DNA of 64,000 nucleotides from Bradysia coprophila. Its lineage: Eukaryota; Arthropoda; Insecta; Diptera; Sciaridae. Where the stretch lies: the NCBI RefSeq assembly GCF_014529535.1, contig NW_023503374.1, positions 1,054,001 to 1,118,000 on the forward strand. The letters run 5' to 3'. Numbering within the stretch: the stretch's first letter is position 1; each line of letters opens with the position of its first letter. Both the position numbers and the translations under genes were made by a program. Positions 13,602 to 25,527 of this stretch are shown in pieces. The notes below the pieces were generated by a model that searched no databases, was not told where the DNA came from, and worked only from the letters and a program-made list of their open reading frames with translations.

Positions 13602-15299
13602 TAGTCATTTGTGTACCTGTTTTGAACGATTGATTTTAGGCAATTTCGCGGATTGTAGGCCGAACGAAGTGAGGCTTACAAGCGAAAGTGCCTTAAATCA
13701 ACCGTCCCAAACAGGTGCACATGTGAGTTTTCATGCAGAGGGCCGGAAACCCGAGAAAATTCGAAAAATTGCCCTCATTTTCGGCCCCGAAGCATGAAAA
13801 TAACTATTTCATCACACGAACTACGAAAATTGTAATTTTCGGTTCCCAAACGGGAAGCGAAAGTAAAAAAATGCAAGTTATGTATCGAAATCGGTTAATA
13901 CATAATACGAAAGTCTATGTACATAATGCAAAAGTCAAATCTTGTCAAGATGTTTACTTTGATCAATATTGAACAAACCGTGCGCCAGTGCTCTGATTAA
14001 TGTTAACATACAAAGTTGATGACGAATAATTCAAAGGATATTGTTGTTGTTTTTACGTCTGATTGTTGTGATGGTTGATAATATTAATATTTTCTTATAC
14101 CAGGGGGGGGGCGCCCCCTGCACCCCCGCAAATGTCAGCATATTTTGGTTTAGTTCATCAAACGATAACGCATTTCTTCGAGTTTATGTGCCTCAATTAC
14201 AATTTTCGTAGTTCTCGTGATAAAAAGTTATGTGGATCACACGGGACGACGTAAAGAAATTCAACCTGTGCGATTGCGGCCCTTGCCTTCGGCGCGGTTG
14301 AATTTCTTTACTTTCGTCCCTTGTGATCCAAATAACTATTTCATTACATCAACTACAAAAGTTGTAATTTTCGCTCCCAAATGAGATGCGAAAGTATAAA
14401 AATTCAACTCTCAGTTAGCCACGACATCATAAGAGGTGCGAAAATACTTTCGCCTCCCAACAGAGGAGCGAAAGTACTTTCGACCCTCAAACGAGGATGC
14501 GAAAGTAAATGACAGTAAATGAATACCGAAAAGAACGTGGCGAAAATAGTTATTTGGATCACAAGGGACGAAAGTAAAGAAATTCAACCGTGTGCGAGAG
14601 TTGCTGCCCGCGCCGAAGGAAAGGGCCGCAATCGCACAGGTTGAATTTCTTTACGTCGTCCCGTGTGATCCACATAACTTTTTATCACGAGAACTACGAA
14701 AATTGTAATTGAGGCACACAAACTCGAAGAAATGCGCTATCGTATGATGAATTAAACCAAACTATGCTGACATTTGCGGGGGTCCAGGGGGCGGCAGCCC
14801 CCTGGTATAAGAAAATATTAATATTATCAACCATCACAACAATCAGACGTAAAAACAACAACAATATCCTTTGAATTATTCGTCATCAACTTTGTATATT
14901 CACATTAATCAGAGCACTGGCGCACGGTTTGTTCAATATTGATCAAAGTAAACATCTTGACAAGATTTGACTTTCGCATTATGTACATCGACTTTCGCAT
15001 TATGTACATAGACTTTCGTATTATGTATTAACCGATTTCGATATATAACTTGCATTTTTTTACTTTCGCTTCCCGTTTGGGAACCGAAAATTACAATTTT
15101 CATGCTTCGGGGCCGAAAATGAGGGCAATTTTTCGAATTTTCTCGGGTTTCCGGCCCTCTGCATGAAAACTCACATGTGCACCTGTTTGGGACGGTTGAT
15201 TTAAGGCACTTTCGCTTGTAAGCCTCACTTCGTTCGGCCTACAATCCGCGAAATTGCCTAAAATCAATCGTCCAAAACAGGTACACAAATGACTATTTC
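13599..15299. mobile_element. 1.7-kb foldback element with about 745-bp inverted arms
   Basis: The left arm 13599-14343 is repeated inverted at 14548-15299. Landmarks pair: ATAGTCATTTGTGTACCTG with its complement at the right end, TACCAGGGGG near 14099 with CCCCCTGGTA near 14800, and GTGATCCAAATAACTAT near 14330 with ATAGTTATTTGGATCAC near 14550. The roughly 200-bp centre holds GCGAAAGTA repeats. The outermost part of each arm is one twin-hairpin unit. No transposase is encoded, so it is non-autonomous. Confidence 0.85.
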
Positions 15300-15870
15300 G
15301 TAGTTCGTGTGATGAAAAAGTTTCAAATTTGGGCCCTTGGACTAAGGCCGCTACTCGGCCCTAAGTGTTTTTTGAACATAAATCGAGTAAATCTCATCCG
15401 ATTTTGCTAGATTTAGTTTTTTATGGAAGGTAATTGAATACCGAAAAGAACGTGGCGAAAAAAGTTTCAAATTTGGGCCCTTGGACTAAGGCCGCTACTC
15501 GGCCCTAAGTGTTTTTTGCACATAAATCGAGTAAATCTCATCCGATTTTGCTAGTTTTTTTTTCATTTGAGAGATAATTGAATACCCAATAGAAAGTTGG
15601 CAAAAAATGTTGGGTTTCTAAAATAATATCGTAAATTGTTGGTTTTATTTGAGAGGTACTTCGTACGGGCTTTCGTCATTGCGCTATGCGCAATTTTAAA
15701 AATGAACACTTTCAGTAAATTTGACCATGCCCAACTTGACTTGCATTTTGGTAACAGACGCATTAGAGGGTTGTAGACGCATTAGGGTTCCGGGCGTATT
15801 ACGGCTACGGACGTATTATGGTTACGGACGAAATAGGATTACGGGTCGTACGGGGCTAAGTCGCAGCAAA
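15300..15870 (+). repeat. Family R repeat copy ending in GTACGGGGCT
   Basis: Two near-identical blocks of about 125 bp (about 15317-15440 and 15461-15580) carry TTGGACTAAGGCCGCTACTC. They are followed by a terminus with GTACGGGGCTAAGTCGCAGC, the same end as at 20078-20127 and, inverted, at 49083. Confidence 0.7.
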
Positions 15871-15959
15871 CGCTCCGACTGTTCTGATGCCTTGTTTTTT
15901 TTAAATCGGTTGTGAATGACTATATTTCTTATTTTAACAAAGAGTAGAAACGGCTTCTT

Positions 15960-16415
15960 CTGAGAACTACTCCCAGATGGTTCCACCTATTTTCGAACTG
16001 AAGATTTCGGTACTTCATCGAATAAAAAAAAGTTTTTGAAAATCCGTTGAGATTTACTCAAGATACGACCCTCACTTGGAAGAAATGTCATTTAACATTT
16101 AGAAAAATGTCAGGATTTGACTCATTCCAAGTTAACGTCTTACCGTGCAACACTCATCTCTCCTCCACGAGACCAATTTTGATCACGCAGCATTCTGGAA
16201 AACAATGGTGGCAGAGTCACCATACCTCGAACTCCCGTTTGACTCTACCACTCCAACTTTTTGTTACGAGAACAAATTTGAAGCGATGTTATTTCATCTA
16301 GAGAAGACTGGTCTAGCAACACCGTAATTCCCGCCAATGTAGATCTCATCTGGTACTCAGACGGATCAAAATTCTATAATCTAGCTAACGCTGGCGTTTT
16401 TATGAAAATATACCA
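15960..16415 (+). pseudogene. LINE fragment: start of an RNase H domain
   Basis: One frame reads HAAFWKTMVAESPYLELPF and ENKFEAMLFHLEKTGL up to about 16325. A shifted frame at about 16325-16410 reads VDLIWYSDGSKFYNLANAGV. IWYSDGSK with a following AG is the first catalytic motif of LINE-type RNase H. Stops and a frame change show decay. It may be the same LINE clade as 7870-8279, but the two pieces do not overlap. Confidence 0.5.
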
Positions 16416-16419
16416 TCTA

Positions 16420-16908
16420 CTTTCTCCACAATGGAAAATGAACGGTACAATATTGTCGAAAAATGTTTCTGGAGTTTATTCTGGATCTCCAAGGCATCTA
16501 AGCCAATTACAAATTTCTTTATGCAACTCAGCATCATAATGTCGAAAATTGCGTACTTTAGATGCCTCTGTTGCATACACATCGTAACTTTTCGTAACTT
16601 GTTGCGAAAAACGTTGTATGAATCTCGGTGCAAAGTACTTTATTCTTTATTTATACTTCTCGGTGCTCACAATAACTATTTCGTGCTTCTAGAAAAGTTT
16701 TTCATTTTTATAATGCGACTGAACTTTCCTGTCATACCAGTTCCAGTCAGCGAATGAACGGAAGTAGTGATCTGAATTTATTATTTTCACTAAGAAAAAA
16801 ATGAAAAAAATACGATTTCTCTGAAAATTTCTGAATTTTTTATCGAAATTGAGTCTCCAGATAAATATATTTTTTTAATTGCTGCTGTTGATGTATCTAA
16901 GGTCGAAG
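16420..16908. other. Intergenic AT-rich sequence
   Basis: I see no gene or structured element here. The short open frames lack any recognisable motif. Confidence 0.35.
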
Positions 16909-17159
16909 CATTATAATTTGATCGATTGTATTCATTTTTAAATAATTGTAGTTTTTCAAGAAATCATTTCGAAAACATAACAGTATAAAAGCTTACACAT
17001 TACGCATTAGAGCTGTTTACTCGCGGTATACCTACGGGTAATCCGTTCAAATGCCCGTGTCTAAGCTTTTATACTGTAATGTTTTCGAAATGATTTCTTC
17101 GAAAACTACAATTATTTAAAAATGAATTAAATGAGTAGAATCGATCAAATTATAATGCT
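16909..17159. mobile_element. MITE-like inverted repeat, about 250 bp
   Basis: GCATTATAATTTGATCGATT at the left pairs with AATCGATCAAATTATAATGC-type sequence at the right, extending over arms of about 85 bp through TTTTATACTGT around a roughly 80-nt centre. It has no coding capacity. Confidence 0.75.
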
Positions 17160-17435
17160 CCCTGAAGTTCTCCGTTTAATTTAATTATTTTTTTCGCTAA
17201 AATTGAGAAAACGGCAAAAAATAGTTCAAACTTCGTAAGTTTTGACCAATTTTTAACATTTTTGACGCGTCTGTCCCATATAGAAAAGTTTTTATGCATT
17301 GTTTCGGATACTTTGGCTCCTTCATACATCAGTGAATCCTCTAAGAAAGCAGGGTCTATAAATAAGCAGATAAAGCGGAGAGATGTAAGCATAATCATTA
17401 TATACGTCTTAAAGAAAAGTATTTATTTACCCCCC

Positions 17436-17641
17436 TTGCCTTTGAATCATTAGGTTGCATGGGTCCAGAAACAAAGAAATTTATTGACAAGTTGGGATCG
17501 TTGATGAAGAGAGCATCAGGGGAGCCACGTTCCAAAGATTATCTGTTGCAGAAAATTTCTATTGCTATACAAAGAGGCAATGCGGCATGTATTCTTGGAA
17601 CTTTAGGAAGTAATAGAGCGGATGATTTTTATTTATTGTAA
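17436..17641 (+). pseudogene. C-terminal exon-like fragment of a retroelement-type protein
   Basis: After an acceptor-like pyrimidine tract ending in ATTAG, the frame reads MGPETKKFIDKLGSLMK, then GEPRSKDYLLQK and ISIAIQRGNAACILGT before a stop at 17641. This resembles C-termini I associate with reverse-transcriptase-like retroelement proteins in invertebrates, but I cannot name the clade. No upstream coding part is visible, so treat it as a fragment of uncertain origin. Confidence 0.3.
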
Positions 17642-18022
17642 TATTTGTTGATTGAAAAGATCGTTTTTTTACTGACTGCGCCGTATGCGAGCAGTCTTTT
17701 TTTTTCGCTTTGAATAAATAAAGATTGAGATACAAATTAAGTTTCGGATGTATTAACGTTAGTACTACAATTTTCTGTAATTTTCCGGCTCATTTCAAAT
17801 TTAAACGTCTCGAAAATCGAAAGGAAACAGAGTAATTTGGTGCAAGAAAAATCCGATTGTGTATTAACCGCACTTTTTGCTCAATATCTCGGGCAAATAT
17901 TTTTTATCACTTTCGGAACTTTTTTTTGCTGTAGTTGAGACCTGTACCTGTCGAATGAGCCTACTTACACAAAATCCGATCGTTCGACACCGGCCAAAAA
18001 TGGCTTCAAAGTTAGCGGTTTT
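17642..18022. other. Intergenic sequence between fragments
   Basis: AT-rich, with no gene seen. The last part resembles family R flanking text, with TCTCGGGCAAAT near 17887. Confidence 0.3.
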
Positions 18023-18603
18023 TAGCCCCGTACGAAGTACGAAGGGGCTTATAGGATATGGTCATAGATGACGAATTCGCAATAAAAATTTTGTCTGTCC
18101 GTCTGTCCGTCTGTCACGTCGATATCTTGAGTAAATCAAATCCTATTTCAAAAATTTTTTTTCCCCTGAAAGGTAGTTGAAAATTGTGAGGCTAAGTTCG
18201 AAGATGGGCGATTTTGGGTCGACCCCTCCCGAGTTGGGGCCCCATAAGTGCTTTAACGTTTTCCAAAGATTTCTCTGGCCATTTAAAGGCTACACTGGTA
18301 AGTGATACATCAAATGAAAGGTATTTACAATACCTATCGACAAAAAAAAGTTTATGAAAATTGGATGACCGACTCGTGAGTTAGATCCCTTGGTGTGAAC
18401 TAGGTACAGGGCGGCAAGCCGTTTTTGATTGTAGGTTGGCCAAATTTGAACGGATTTTGATGGATTTTGCTTTATTAGATAGGCATTGACCGTACCAATC
18501 AGGGAAAAAAAGTTTATGAAATTAGGTTGACCGGAGCGTGAGCTAGGTCCCTTGGAGTGAGCTCATATCCGGCTACTCGGCCGTACAATGAAGGAAGGTG
18601 GTG
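18023..18603 (+). repeat. Family R element, first of two head-to-tail copies
   Basis: It starts with the hairpin AGCCCCGTACGAAGTACGAA completed by GGGGCTTATAGG, has a short CTGTCCGT run at 18092-18115, and carries the GGCTAAGTTCGAAGATGGGC segment. It stops where the next hairpin end begins at 18604. Confidence 0.7.
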
Positions 18604-20127
18604 TTTTTAGCCCCGTACGAAGTACGAAGGGGCTTATAGGATTACGATGCCGTGTGTAATTGATGGAATTCGAAGCAGACGGTAAGGGCAAAGTGTTTGC
18701 CTATGTTTATAGATGACGAATCCGCAATAAAAATTTGGGCCGTCTGTCCGTCTGTCCGTCTGTCCGTCTGTCCGTCTGTCCGTCTGTCCGTCTGTCCATC
18801 TGTCCGTCTGTCCGTCTGTCCGTCTGTCCGTCACGTCGATATCTTGAGTAAATCAAATCCGATTTCAAAAAAAAAAAATTCCCTGAAAGATAGTCAAAAT
18901 AGTGAGGCTAAGTTCGAAGATGGGCATATTCGGGTCGGCCCTTCGTGAGTTAGGGCCAACTAAGTGATTTAAGGTCTTTTGGTGATATTTATGGCAAAAT
19001 AAACGATGGAATGTAAATGACACGGCAAATGATAGGTATTGTCAATACCAATCCAGGAAAAAAAAGTTTTTTAAAATCGGGTGAGTGGACCGTGAGTTAG
19101 GGCCTTAGAAGTGAAAAGCTACTAGGGCCCTACGTATATTTTACATAGAACTCAAGTAAATTTCATCCGTTTTTCGTAATTTTTTTTTCATTTGAAAGAT
19201 AATCGAACACCGAATAGAATGTTGTTGAAAAAAAAATTAAATTTGGGTCCTTGGACAAAGGCCGCTACTAGGGCCCTATGTGTATTTTACATATAACTCG
19301 AGCAAATTTCATCCGTTTTTCGTAATTTTTGGTTCATTTGGAAGGTAATCAAAGGCCGAATAGAATGTTGTTGAAAAAAAATTAAATTTGGGTCCTCGGA
19401 CTAAGGCCGCTACTAGGGCCCTATGTGTATTTTACATATAACTCGAGCAAATTTCATCCGTTTTTCGTAATTTTTGTTTCATTTGGAAGGTAATCAAAGG
19501 CCGAATAGAATGTTGTTGAAAAAAAATTAAATTTGGGTCCTCGGACTAAGGCCGCTACTAGGGCCCTATGCGTATTTTACATACAACTCGAGTAAATTTC
19601 ATCCGTTTTTCGTAATTTTTGTTTCATTTGAAAGATAATCGAACACCGAATAGAATGTTGTTGAAAAAAAAAATTAAATTTGGGTCCTTGGACTAAGGCC
19701 GCTACTAGGGCCCTATGTGTATTTTACATATAACTCGAGCAAATTTCATCCATTTTTCGTATTTTTTGTTTCATTTGGAAGGTAATCAAAGGCCGAATAG
19801 AATGTAGTTGAAAAAAAAATTGGATCCTCGGACTGAGGCCGATACGAGGCCCTATGTGTATTTATACTCAATAAATTAAAATTTTAGGGCTATTTGAAAT
19901 TTTTGTTTTATTTGAAAGGAACGTCGTACGGGGCTTCGTAATTGCGCTATGCGCAATTTCTAAGATGTACACATTACATAATAATTTTACTTTAACTACT
20001 TTAACCGGCGCATAGGCTTACGGTCAAAGTAGGGTGACAGACGCACTAGGGTCACGTACGCAATAGATATACGGGTTTGTACGGGGCTCAGTCGCAGCAA
20101 ACGCTCCGACTGTTCTGATGGCTCGTT
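18604..20127 (+). repeat. Family R element, longest copy (about 1.5 kb)
   Basis: The left end is the AGCCCCGTAC hairpin and the right end is GTACGGGGCTCAGTCGCAGC, so the two tips are inverted. The interior has a CTGTCCGT array (18739-18832) and four or more repeats of about 120 bp, each carrying GGCCGCTACTAGGGCCCTA. The minus-strand copy at 49083-50250 matches it over most of its length with one or two repeat units fewer. No protein is encoded; the mechanism of spread is unknown. Confidence 0.8.
18739..18832. repeat. CTGTCCGT microsatellite
   Basis: An 8-bp unit is repeated about 11-12 times with one interruption (CCATCTGT). It forms the internal array of a family R copy, and shorter versions occur at the equivalent point of the other copies. 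Confidence 0.9.
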
Positions 20128-20299
20128 TTATTAATATCTCGAGTAAACTTTGACCGAATTTCATGATTTTTTTTTGTTTGAAAGGTACTAACGAATGTAA
20201 AGCAGCCGTACTACTTTCCACCTCCTAACAAAATGGTCGTCGGCCGCCATTTTGGATTTTTGTAAAATCAATATAAATCGGTGAAAATAATACTTACAA

Positions 20300-21497
20300 A
20301 GTCTCTTCTTCTTCTTTTTCAGCCTGTTTCTATCCACTGCTGGATGTAGGCCTCTCCAACTTCTTTCCATTTCGTACGATCCATTGCCATTTGCCGCCAG
20401 TTTGTACCTGCAATATTCTTAATTCCGTTTGTCCATCTCTCTGGTGGTCTACCTATAGCTCGTCTTTTATATGGTCGCCAGTTCATGATCTTTTTGGTCC
20501 AACGTTCGTCTGTCCTTCTTGCAATATGTCCCGCCCAGCTCCATTTCAGAGATGCTATTCTTTCCATGACATCAACGACCCTGGTTTGTTGTCGAATCCA
20601 TTGATTCGTCATTCTGTCTCTGAGTGTTATTCCAAGCATACTCCGTTCCATGGCTCTTTGTGTCACTCTCAATTTATCTTCGGATGCTTTCGTTAAAGTT
20701 AACGTTTCCGCTCCATAAGTGAGCACTGGAAGGACACAAGTGTCGAAAACTTTGCGTTTTAGACTATTATTCATTTTGCTTTTGAGAATTAGTCTGAGTT
20801 TTCCGAACGCTGCCCATGCAAGACCAATCCTACGTCTTATTTCTGCAATTTGGTTGTCCAGACCTAACTTCAGTTTATGTCCTAGATATACATAGCTGTC
20901 GACTCGTTAAAAGGCCGTGTCACAAATTTTGATTTCTCTATCGTCCCCGATGTTGGTCATGACTTTTGTTTTCGATAAGTTCATCTTGAGGCCAACTTTG
21001 CTTGCCTCTTCACTTAACTGTTGTAGCATAAGCTGAGCCTGACCTAGATTCACTGCTATCGGTACAATGTCATCAGCGAAGCGGAGATTGCTCAGGTACT
21101 CTCCATTTATCTTTATTCCCATTTTACTCCAGTTTAACTTCCTAAAAATACTCTGCAGAATCGCCGTGAATAATTTCGGTGAAATAGTGTCACCCTGCCT
21201 TACACCTCGGCCGATTCTGAATTTCTCCGTGCTCTTATGAAGTTTTATACATGAAGTAGCATTTTTGTACACATATCGAATTGTGTTGGAGTACCTTGAG
21301 TCTACTCTACATTCGTCTAATGCGTCCAATATCGACCATGTTTCCACTGAATCGAAAGCTTTTTCGAAGTCTATGAATAGCAAGACTATGTCGATGTTGT
21401 ATTCACGACACTTCTCAATAAGCGTTCTCATCACCTGCAAATGGTCGTTTGTGCTGAAACCAGATCTGAAAGCAGCTTGTTCAACAGGTTGGAGTTG
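20300..21497 (-). pseudogene. RTE-like non-LTR retrotransposon, 5'-truncated, ORF2 C-terminal two thirds
   Basis: Read on the minus strand, translation runs QAAFRSGFSTNDHLQ, then LLFIDFEKAFDSVETW (RT motif A), RGVRQGDTISPKLFTA (motif B), LRFADDIV (catalytic motif C) and VGLKMNLSKTKVM. A single in-frame stop at about 20907 breaks the frame. The C-terminal half (20319-20774) continues with LPVLTYGAETLTLTK and WAGHIARRTDERWTKK to a natural stop at 20319. A GAA-rich tail lies near 20300. Endonuclease and N-terminal RT are missing. The 5' break sits at about 21497, directly against the hAT element. RTE-type is inferred from overall wording, not a tree. Confidence 0.85.
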
Positions 21498-21527
21498 ACA
21501 TTCCTATTTGTAAATTTTGAAGGTAGA

Positions 21528-24437
21528 ATGGGAAAATATAAGACCTCCTACTCGACCGACTGGCAGAAAGACTACAAATGGTTGAAAAAAGGTCCGGATC
21601 CAACAATGGCTTCATGCAAAATCTGTGATTTTTCATTCAGAATTGATAACTCTGGCTTGTGTCAAGTGAAATCTCACGAAAAATCGAAAAAGCATGTACA
21701 ATGCTCGAACACTCTGGCTGGTAAAAATTCTCAAAGCACGTTTCGTGTTGGTACAAATGGCGAATTGGAAATGTCAAAGGGTAAACATTTTATTTCTGTT
21801 AGCGACTGAAGCTTTTTCTATCTATAAATTTCCTAAATTTAGGTCGTCAATTTCTTTCTGATGAAGAGAAAATCCTTTCAGCCGAAATTATTTGAGCACT
21901 AAAATGTATTCATTCGGGGTTTTCCTGCGCCAGCAACCAGGGAAACAACGAATTATTTTCGAAAATGTTCCCAGACTCCACCATCACAGCCAACTTTAAG
22001 ATGTCGAAAACCAAATGCAAATATTTGGTTCAATTTGGAATATATCCATGGGTCATGGAAGATATGTTGATGGATTTCAAAGGAAGACCATTTCCTACAA
22101 ATTTGATGAAACCACAACGTCGCAAGTCAAAAAGCAATACGACGGGTATGTTCAGTACGAATCCAAACGTTTTGGCAACATAGTTGATCGGTACTGCGGA
22201 TCTTTATTTCTCGGCCATTGCAAAGCAATCGATTTGAAGAATCATTTCTTTCATTTTGGACGTTCGCTACCATGGGATATCAATTTCTTGTTACAAGTCA
22301 AAACCGATGGGCCCAATTTGAATTTATCGTTTCATAGACTCTTGCAGAGTCAGCTTAAAGAAGATCACGACAAGACGGTTGTCGACATTGGAACGTGTAA
22401 CTTGCATAAAGTTCATAACAGTTTTTCGGCGGCATTGAAGACATTAAGTTTCGACATCGATGGATTTGCGTATGATGTGTGGTATTTCTTTAAACACAGT
22501 AGCGCACGGCGTGAAGACTACAAATTGTCTGAACTCGTAACCGAGATTGAAAGTCAAGGGATTTTGAAGCATGTGTCATCGCGCTGGTTATCGTTAAGAC
22601 CAGTTTTGCAAAGAATAATATCTCAATGGGAAAACTTGAAAGATTACTTTTTGACGTTTCTTCCGAAACAAGAAAATTTTACCTCAAAGGTTGAAACCAC
22701 TGCAAAATACCAGTCGATACGAAGAGCACTTACATCTACTACAAGCGTTCTATACAATGTATACATGAGTTTTCATGCTTCGGGGCCGAAAATGAGGGCA
22801 ATTTTTCGAATTTTCTCGGGTTTCCGGCCCTCTGCATGAAAACTCACATGTGCACCTGTTTGGGACGGTTGATTTAAGGCACTTCCGCTTGTAAGCCTCA
22901 CTTCGTTCGGCCTACAATCCGCGAAATTGCCTAAAATCAATCGTCCAAAACAGGTACACTATTCGTAGCGACTATTCTATGCTGCTGAACTGCTAGAAGA
23001 GTTTCTAATTTTGTTCCAATCGTCGAAACCACTGATACATGTCCTGTATCCAGCGATCGGTGACCTCTTTTTCAAGCTGATGAATAATTTCATCAAGAAA
23101 TCTGCATTGGTTGGTAAAGATGGTGCTCGGCAAGACGCAAAGGTGTTGGGGAATGTGGACGTTGGCGATAAGAATAATCTAATATCATTGCACGATATCG
23201 AATTTGGACACAAAGCATCATATCAAATTGGATTGATCGAAGCGAACAAAAACCTGGATAGTGTGAAAGCGGAATTCAAGACCTTCTACCAAACAGTTAC
23301 AAAGTACCTGCAACAGAATCTTCCCCACGATTCTGACATTTTAGCAGATTTGCAATATATTCATCGTACCAACCGCTTCAAAAACGATGCTGTTCCTGCG
23401 TTTCGTCGAGTTGCTGAGAAAATGTTTACGGTGTTGAAGCATACGAAATTTTCTACCTCTAACTTAGACAGGTACAAATCATGATTCTTTTGGTAAAAAT
23501 ACCATTCACTATTATTAGTCCTTTTCTTGCTCCAGCTATATTGACACAATCGGCCATCAATTCCGCATGTACCAAACAGAGAACCTAGACGAAAATTGGA
23601 ATGAACTGTCGACATATTCTTTTTGGACCAAAGTTGGTGAAATTCAGTCATTGTCAGGGGAACCGAAATTTACCGATCTAGTCAAACTAGTCAAGGCTTG
23701 TCTTTCTCTTACTCACGGAAACGCTGAGCCAGAAAGAGGTTTCAGTGTAAATAAGCACGTATTAGAAGGACGTCCAGACCTTGACGAACAAACAATCGTG
23801 GCTATTCGCGCTGTGAAGAACTATATAACATTGTGTGGTTCTCCAATTGATGTTGGCATCAACCGCCGACTGCTTGACTTGTGTTCGATTGCGCGAAAAA
23901 AATATTTTGCGTTCTTGGACGTGCAGAAAGAAACCGAGTCAATGTCACTAAAGCAAAAAAGAGTCGACATAGAAAAACGTCGTTCGGAACAAGTTCGTAA
24001 AGGCTATGCAGAAAAGGTTGCAAATGTAGATACGAGCATTTCAGCTGAAAACAGCAAATTCCAAATTGCTGAAGCTTTGATTGAAGATAGTAATAAGGCA
24101 TTGACAGATGTAATTAATTCGAAAGGAAAAATCGATAAAACAAAATTGATTAAGGCTCAGATGCTACTTACCGTCGGTATTGGAAAAGTTTCTGAGTCAA
24201 AGTTAAGAATAAGTGAGTTGCAGAAGCAAAAAGATTCTTTGATGTCAAAGAAAAAGTAGTTTTGTACTTGTTCCTATTTTAAACGTTTAAATACACAAAA
24301 TTTTGTTTATGGCTTTTACGAATCATATTTTGATTTGAATTTAGCCTAACTAATAGCCTCCTAAAATCCTCCTAAAATTCGTCTAAAAAACCCCTAAATT
24401 CCTAAATTAGGAAGGATTTCATACCGTGGCAGCCCTG
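21528..24437 (+). pseudogene. hAT-superfamily DNA transposon, decayed
   Basis: Coding pieces: 21528-21780 (MGKYKTSYSTDWQKDYKW, with a CxxC...H zinc-finger-like CKICDFSFRI and SHEKSKKH), intron about 21781-21842, then 21843-22767, 22965-23472, intron 23473-23536 and 23537-24257. The end holds the hAT dimerisation region, with LVKACLSLTHGNAEPERGFS. An in-frame stop near 21891, a frameshift near 22075-22100 and a twin-hairpin insertion at 22765-22956 disable it. The 3' terminus CCGTGGCAGCCCTG at 24424-24437 is a typical hAT end (CAGGG... on the other strand). The matching 5' end is missing; the RTE copy abuts that side. Confidence 0.8.
22765..22956. mobile_element. Twin-hairpin unit inserted in the hAT transposase
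   Basis: This is nearly identical to the unit at 15090-15295. Hairpin 1 has CATGAGTTTTCATGC facing GCATGAAAACTCACATG, and hairpin 2 has CCTGTTTGGGACGGTTGATT facing AATCAATCGTCCAAAACAGG. It interrupts the transposase frame. Possible flanking hexamers are GTATAC on the left and GTACAC on the right; they do not match exactly. Confidence 0.8.
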
Positions 24438-24752
24438 CTTCTATTTCGAGTTATAGCGATTCTTAGTTTTACACTAACGGTAAACGGTAATTTTACCGGT
24501 AATACCGGTTCATCTCAAGAATAAAATTTAGTTCTAAAACTTTTGATACTCTATCAGAATCCATTCACAAAAAATCTTAAAACCTCGAATCCCACAGAGC
24601 CACTTTTCGTGACACAAGCGTCTGGACTAAAAAGGGTCGTCTCTTTTAGGAGAGAGGCTTTATAATTTTAAGACGCAAATGAACAAGAGGGGATCCAGCC
24701 TGAAAATCTTTTATGGACATCTCCTGATGCCAGTCAAGAATAGTATATTTCA

Positions 24753-24972
24753 ACATACCCCAATACACACAAGGTGTGTATGGATACGAGGGCGAAGCCC
24801 GAGTGAAATACACACCGCGTGTGTATTGGGGTATTTTGAAAGATATTTTTCTGTAATAGTGAGAGTGTGTTGGTGCTTTCCTTCCCAACCGTTACTTTCC
24901 CGCTCGACCGTTTACTTTCCCGCTCGACCGATTCATATGACACCTCACCAATACACTCTCACGTATACAGAA
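24753..24972. repeat. Two adjacent inverted repeats
   Basis: ATACCCCAATACACAC at about 24756 faces GTGTGTATTGGGGTAT at about 24817, forming a palindrome centred on GGGCGAAGCCC. Next to it, TGAGAGTGTGTTGGTG faces CACCAATACACTCTCA (about 24859-24961), enclosing a tandem pair of TTTCCCGCTCGACCG. It looks like a small composite MITE. Confidence 0.65.
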
Positions 24973-25527
24973 AATGAATTTTCTTCTTTGTTTTAAATAT
25001 AAATTATCATTTTAATGTCATTGTATTTACAGTGTAACAAAAATTTCAATTTTCTTCACATCGAGTATGTTCAATCCTGTGTGTAATGGGAACATTCCTT
25101 GCATATTGAAGAAGTTATCAGACGAAATTTATAATCCATTTTCGAATGATGTATTTATGTACATAATTGTTGAATTGTTGAATTATAAATGTTTCTATTT
25201 CTCCGCTTACAGTTCCTAAACACATAATGTAAATTAGATAAATGTAACGGTACTCTTAATAAAGTTACATTCAATAAATATATTAATTTAAATTGCTTGG
25301 TATACCGAAGTGTATCGAATGGTAACCAAAAAAAAAAACCGAAGGAAATCATATTTTAGTGCTGCGATCATATGAGCACTTTAGCAAATACTTTGTGTAC
25401 ACAAGATTTCCTAAGAGAGTTAGTCTTTTGACGGTGAGAGCTTAACACATCATACACAATTCAATATTCTGCAACGTTGTTCATGTTAAATTATGTATTT
25501 CATTCAATGAAAAATTTGATTTCGTCT
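24973..25527. other. Intergenic; 3' flank of the gene at 25528-26669
   Basis: AT-rich, with no gene or repeat boundary seen. It should hold the 3' UTR of the minus-strand gene ending at 25528. Confidence 0.35.

Noticed and set aside
18739-18832. Regularly repeated short units that could look like a CRISPR array
   Set aside because: The unit is an uninterrupted 8-bp microsatellite without spacers, in a eukaryotic genome.
20391-20696. 101-codon plus-strand frame opposite the RTE element
   Set aside because: It is the antisense shadow of the reverse-transcriptase C-terminal frame.
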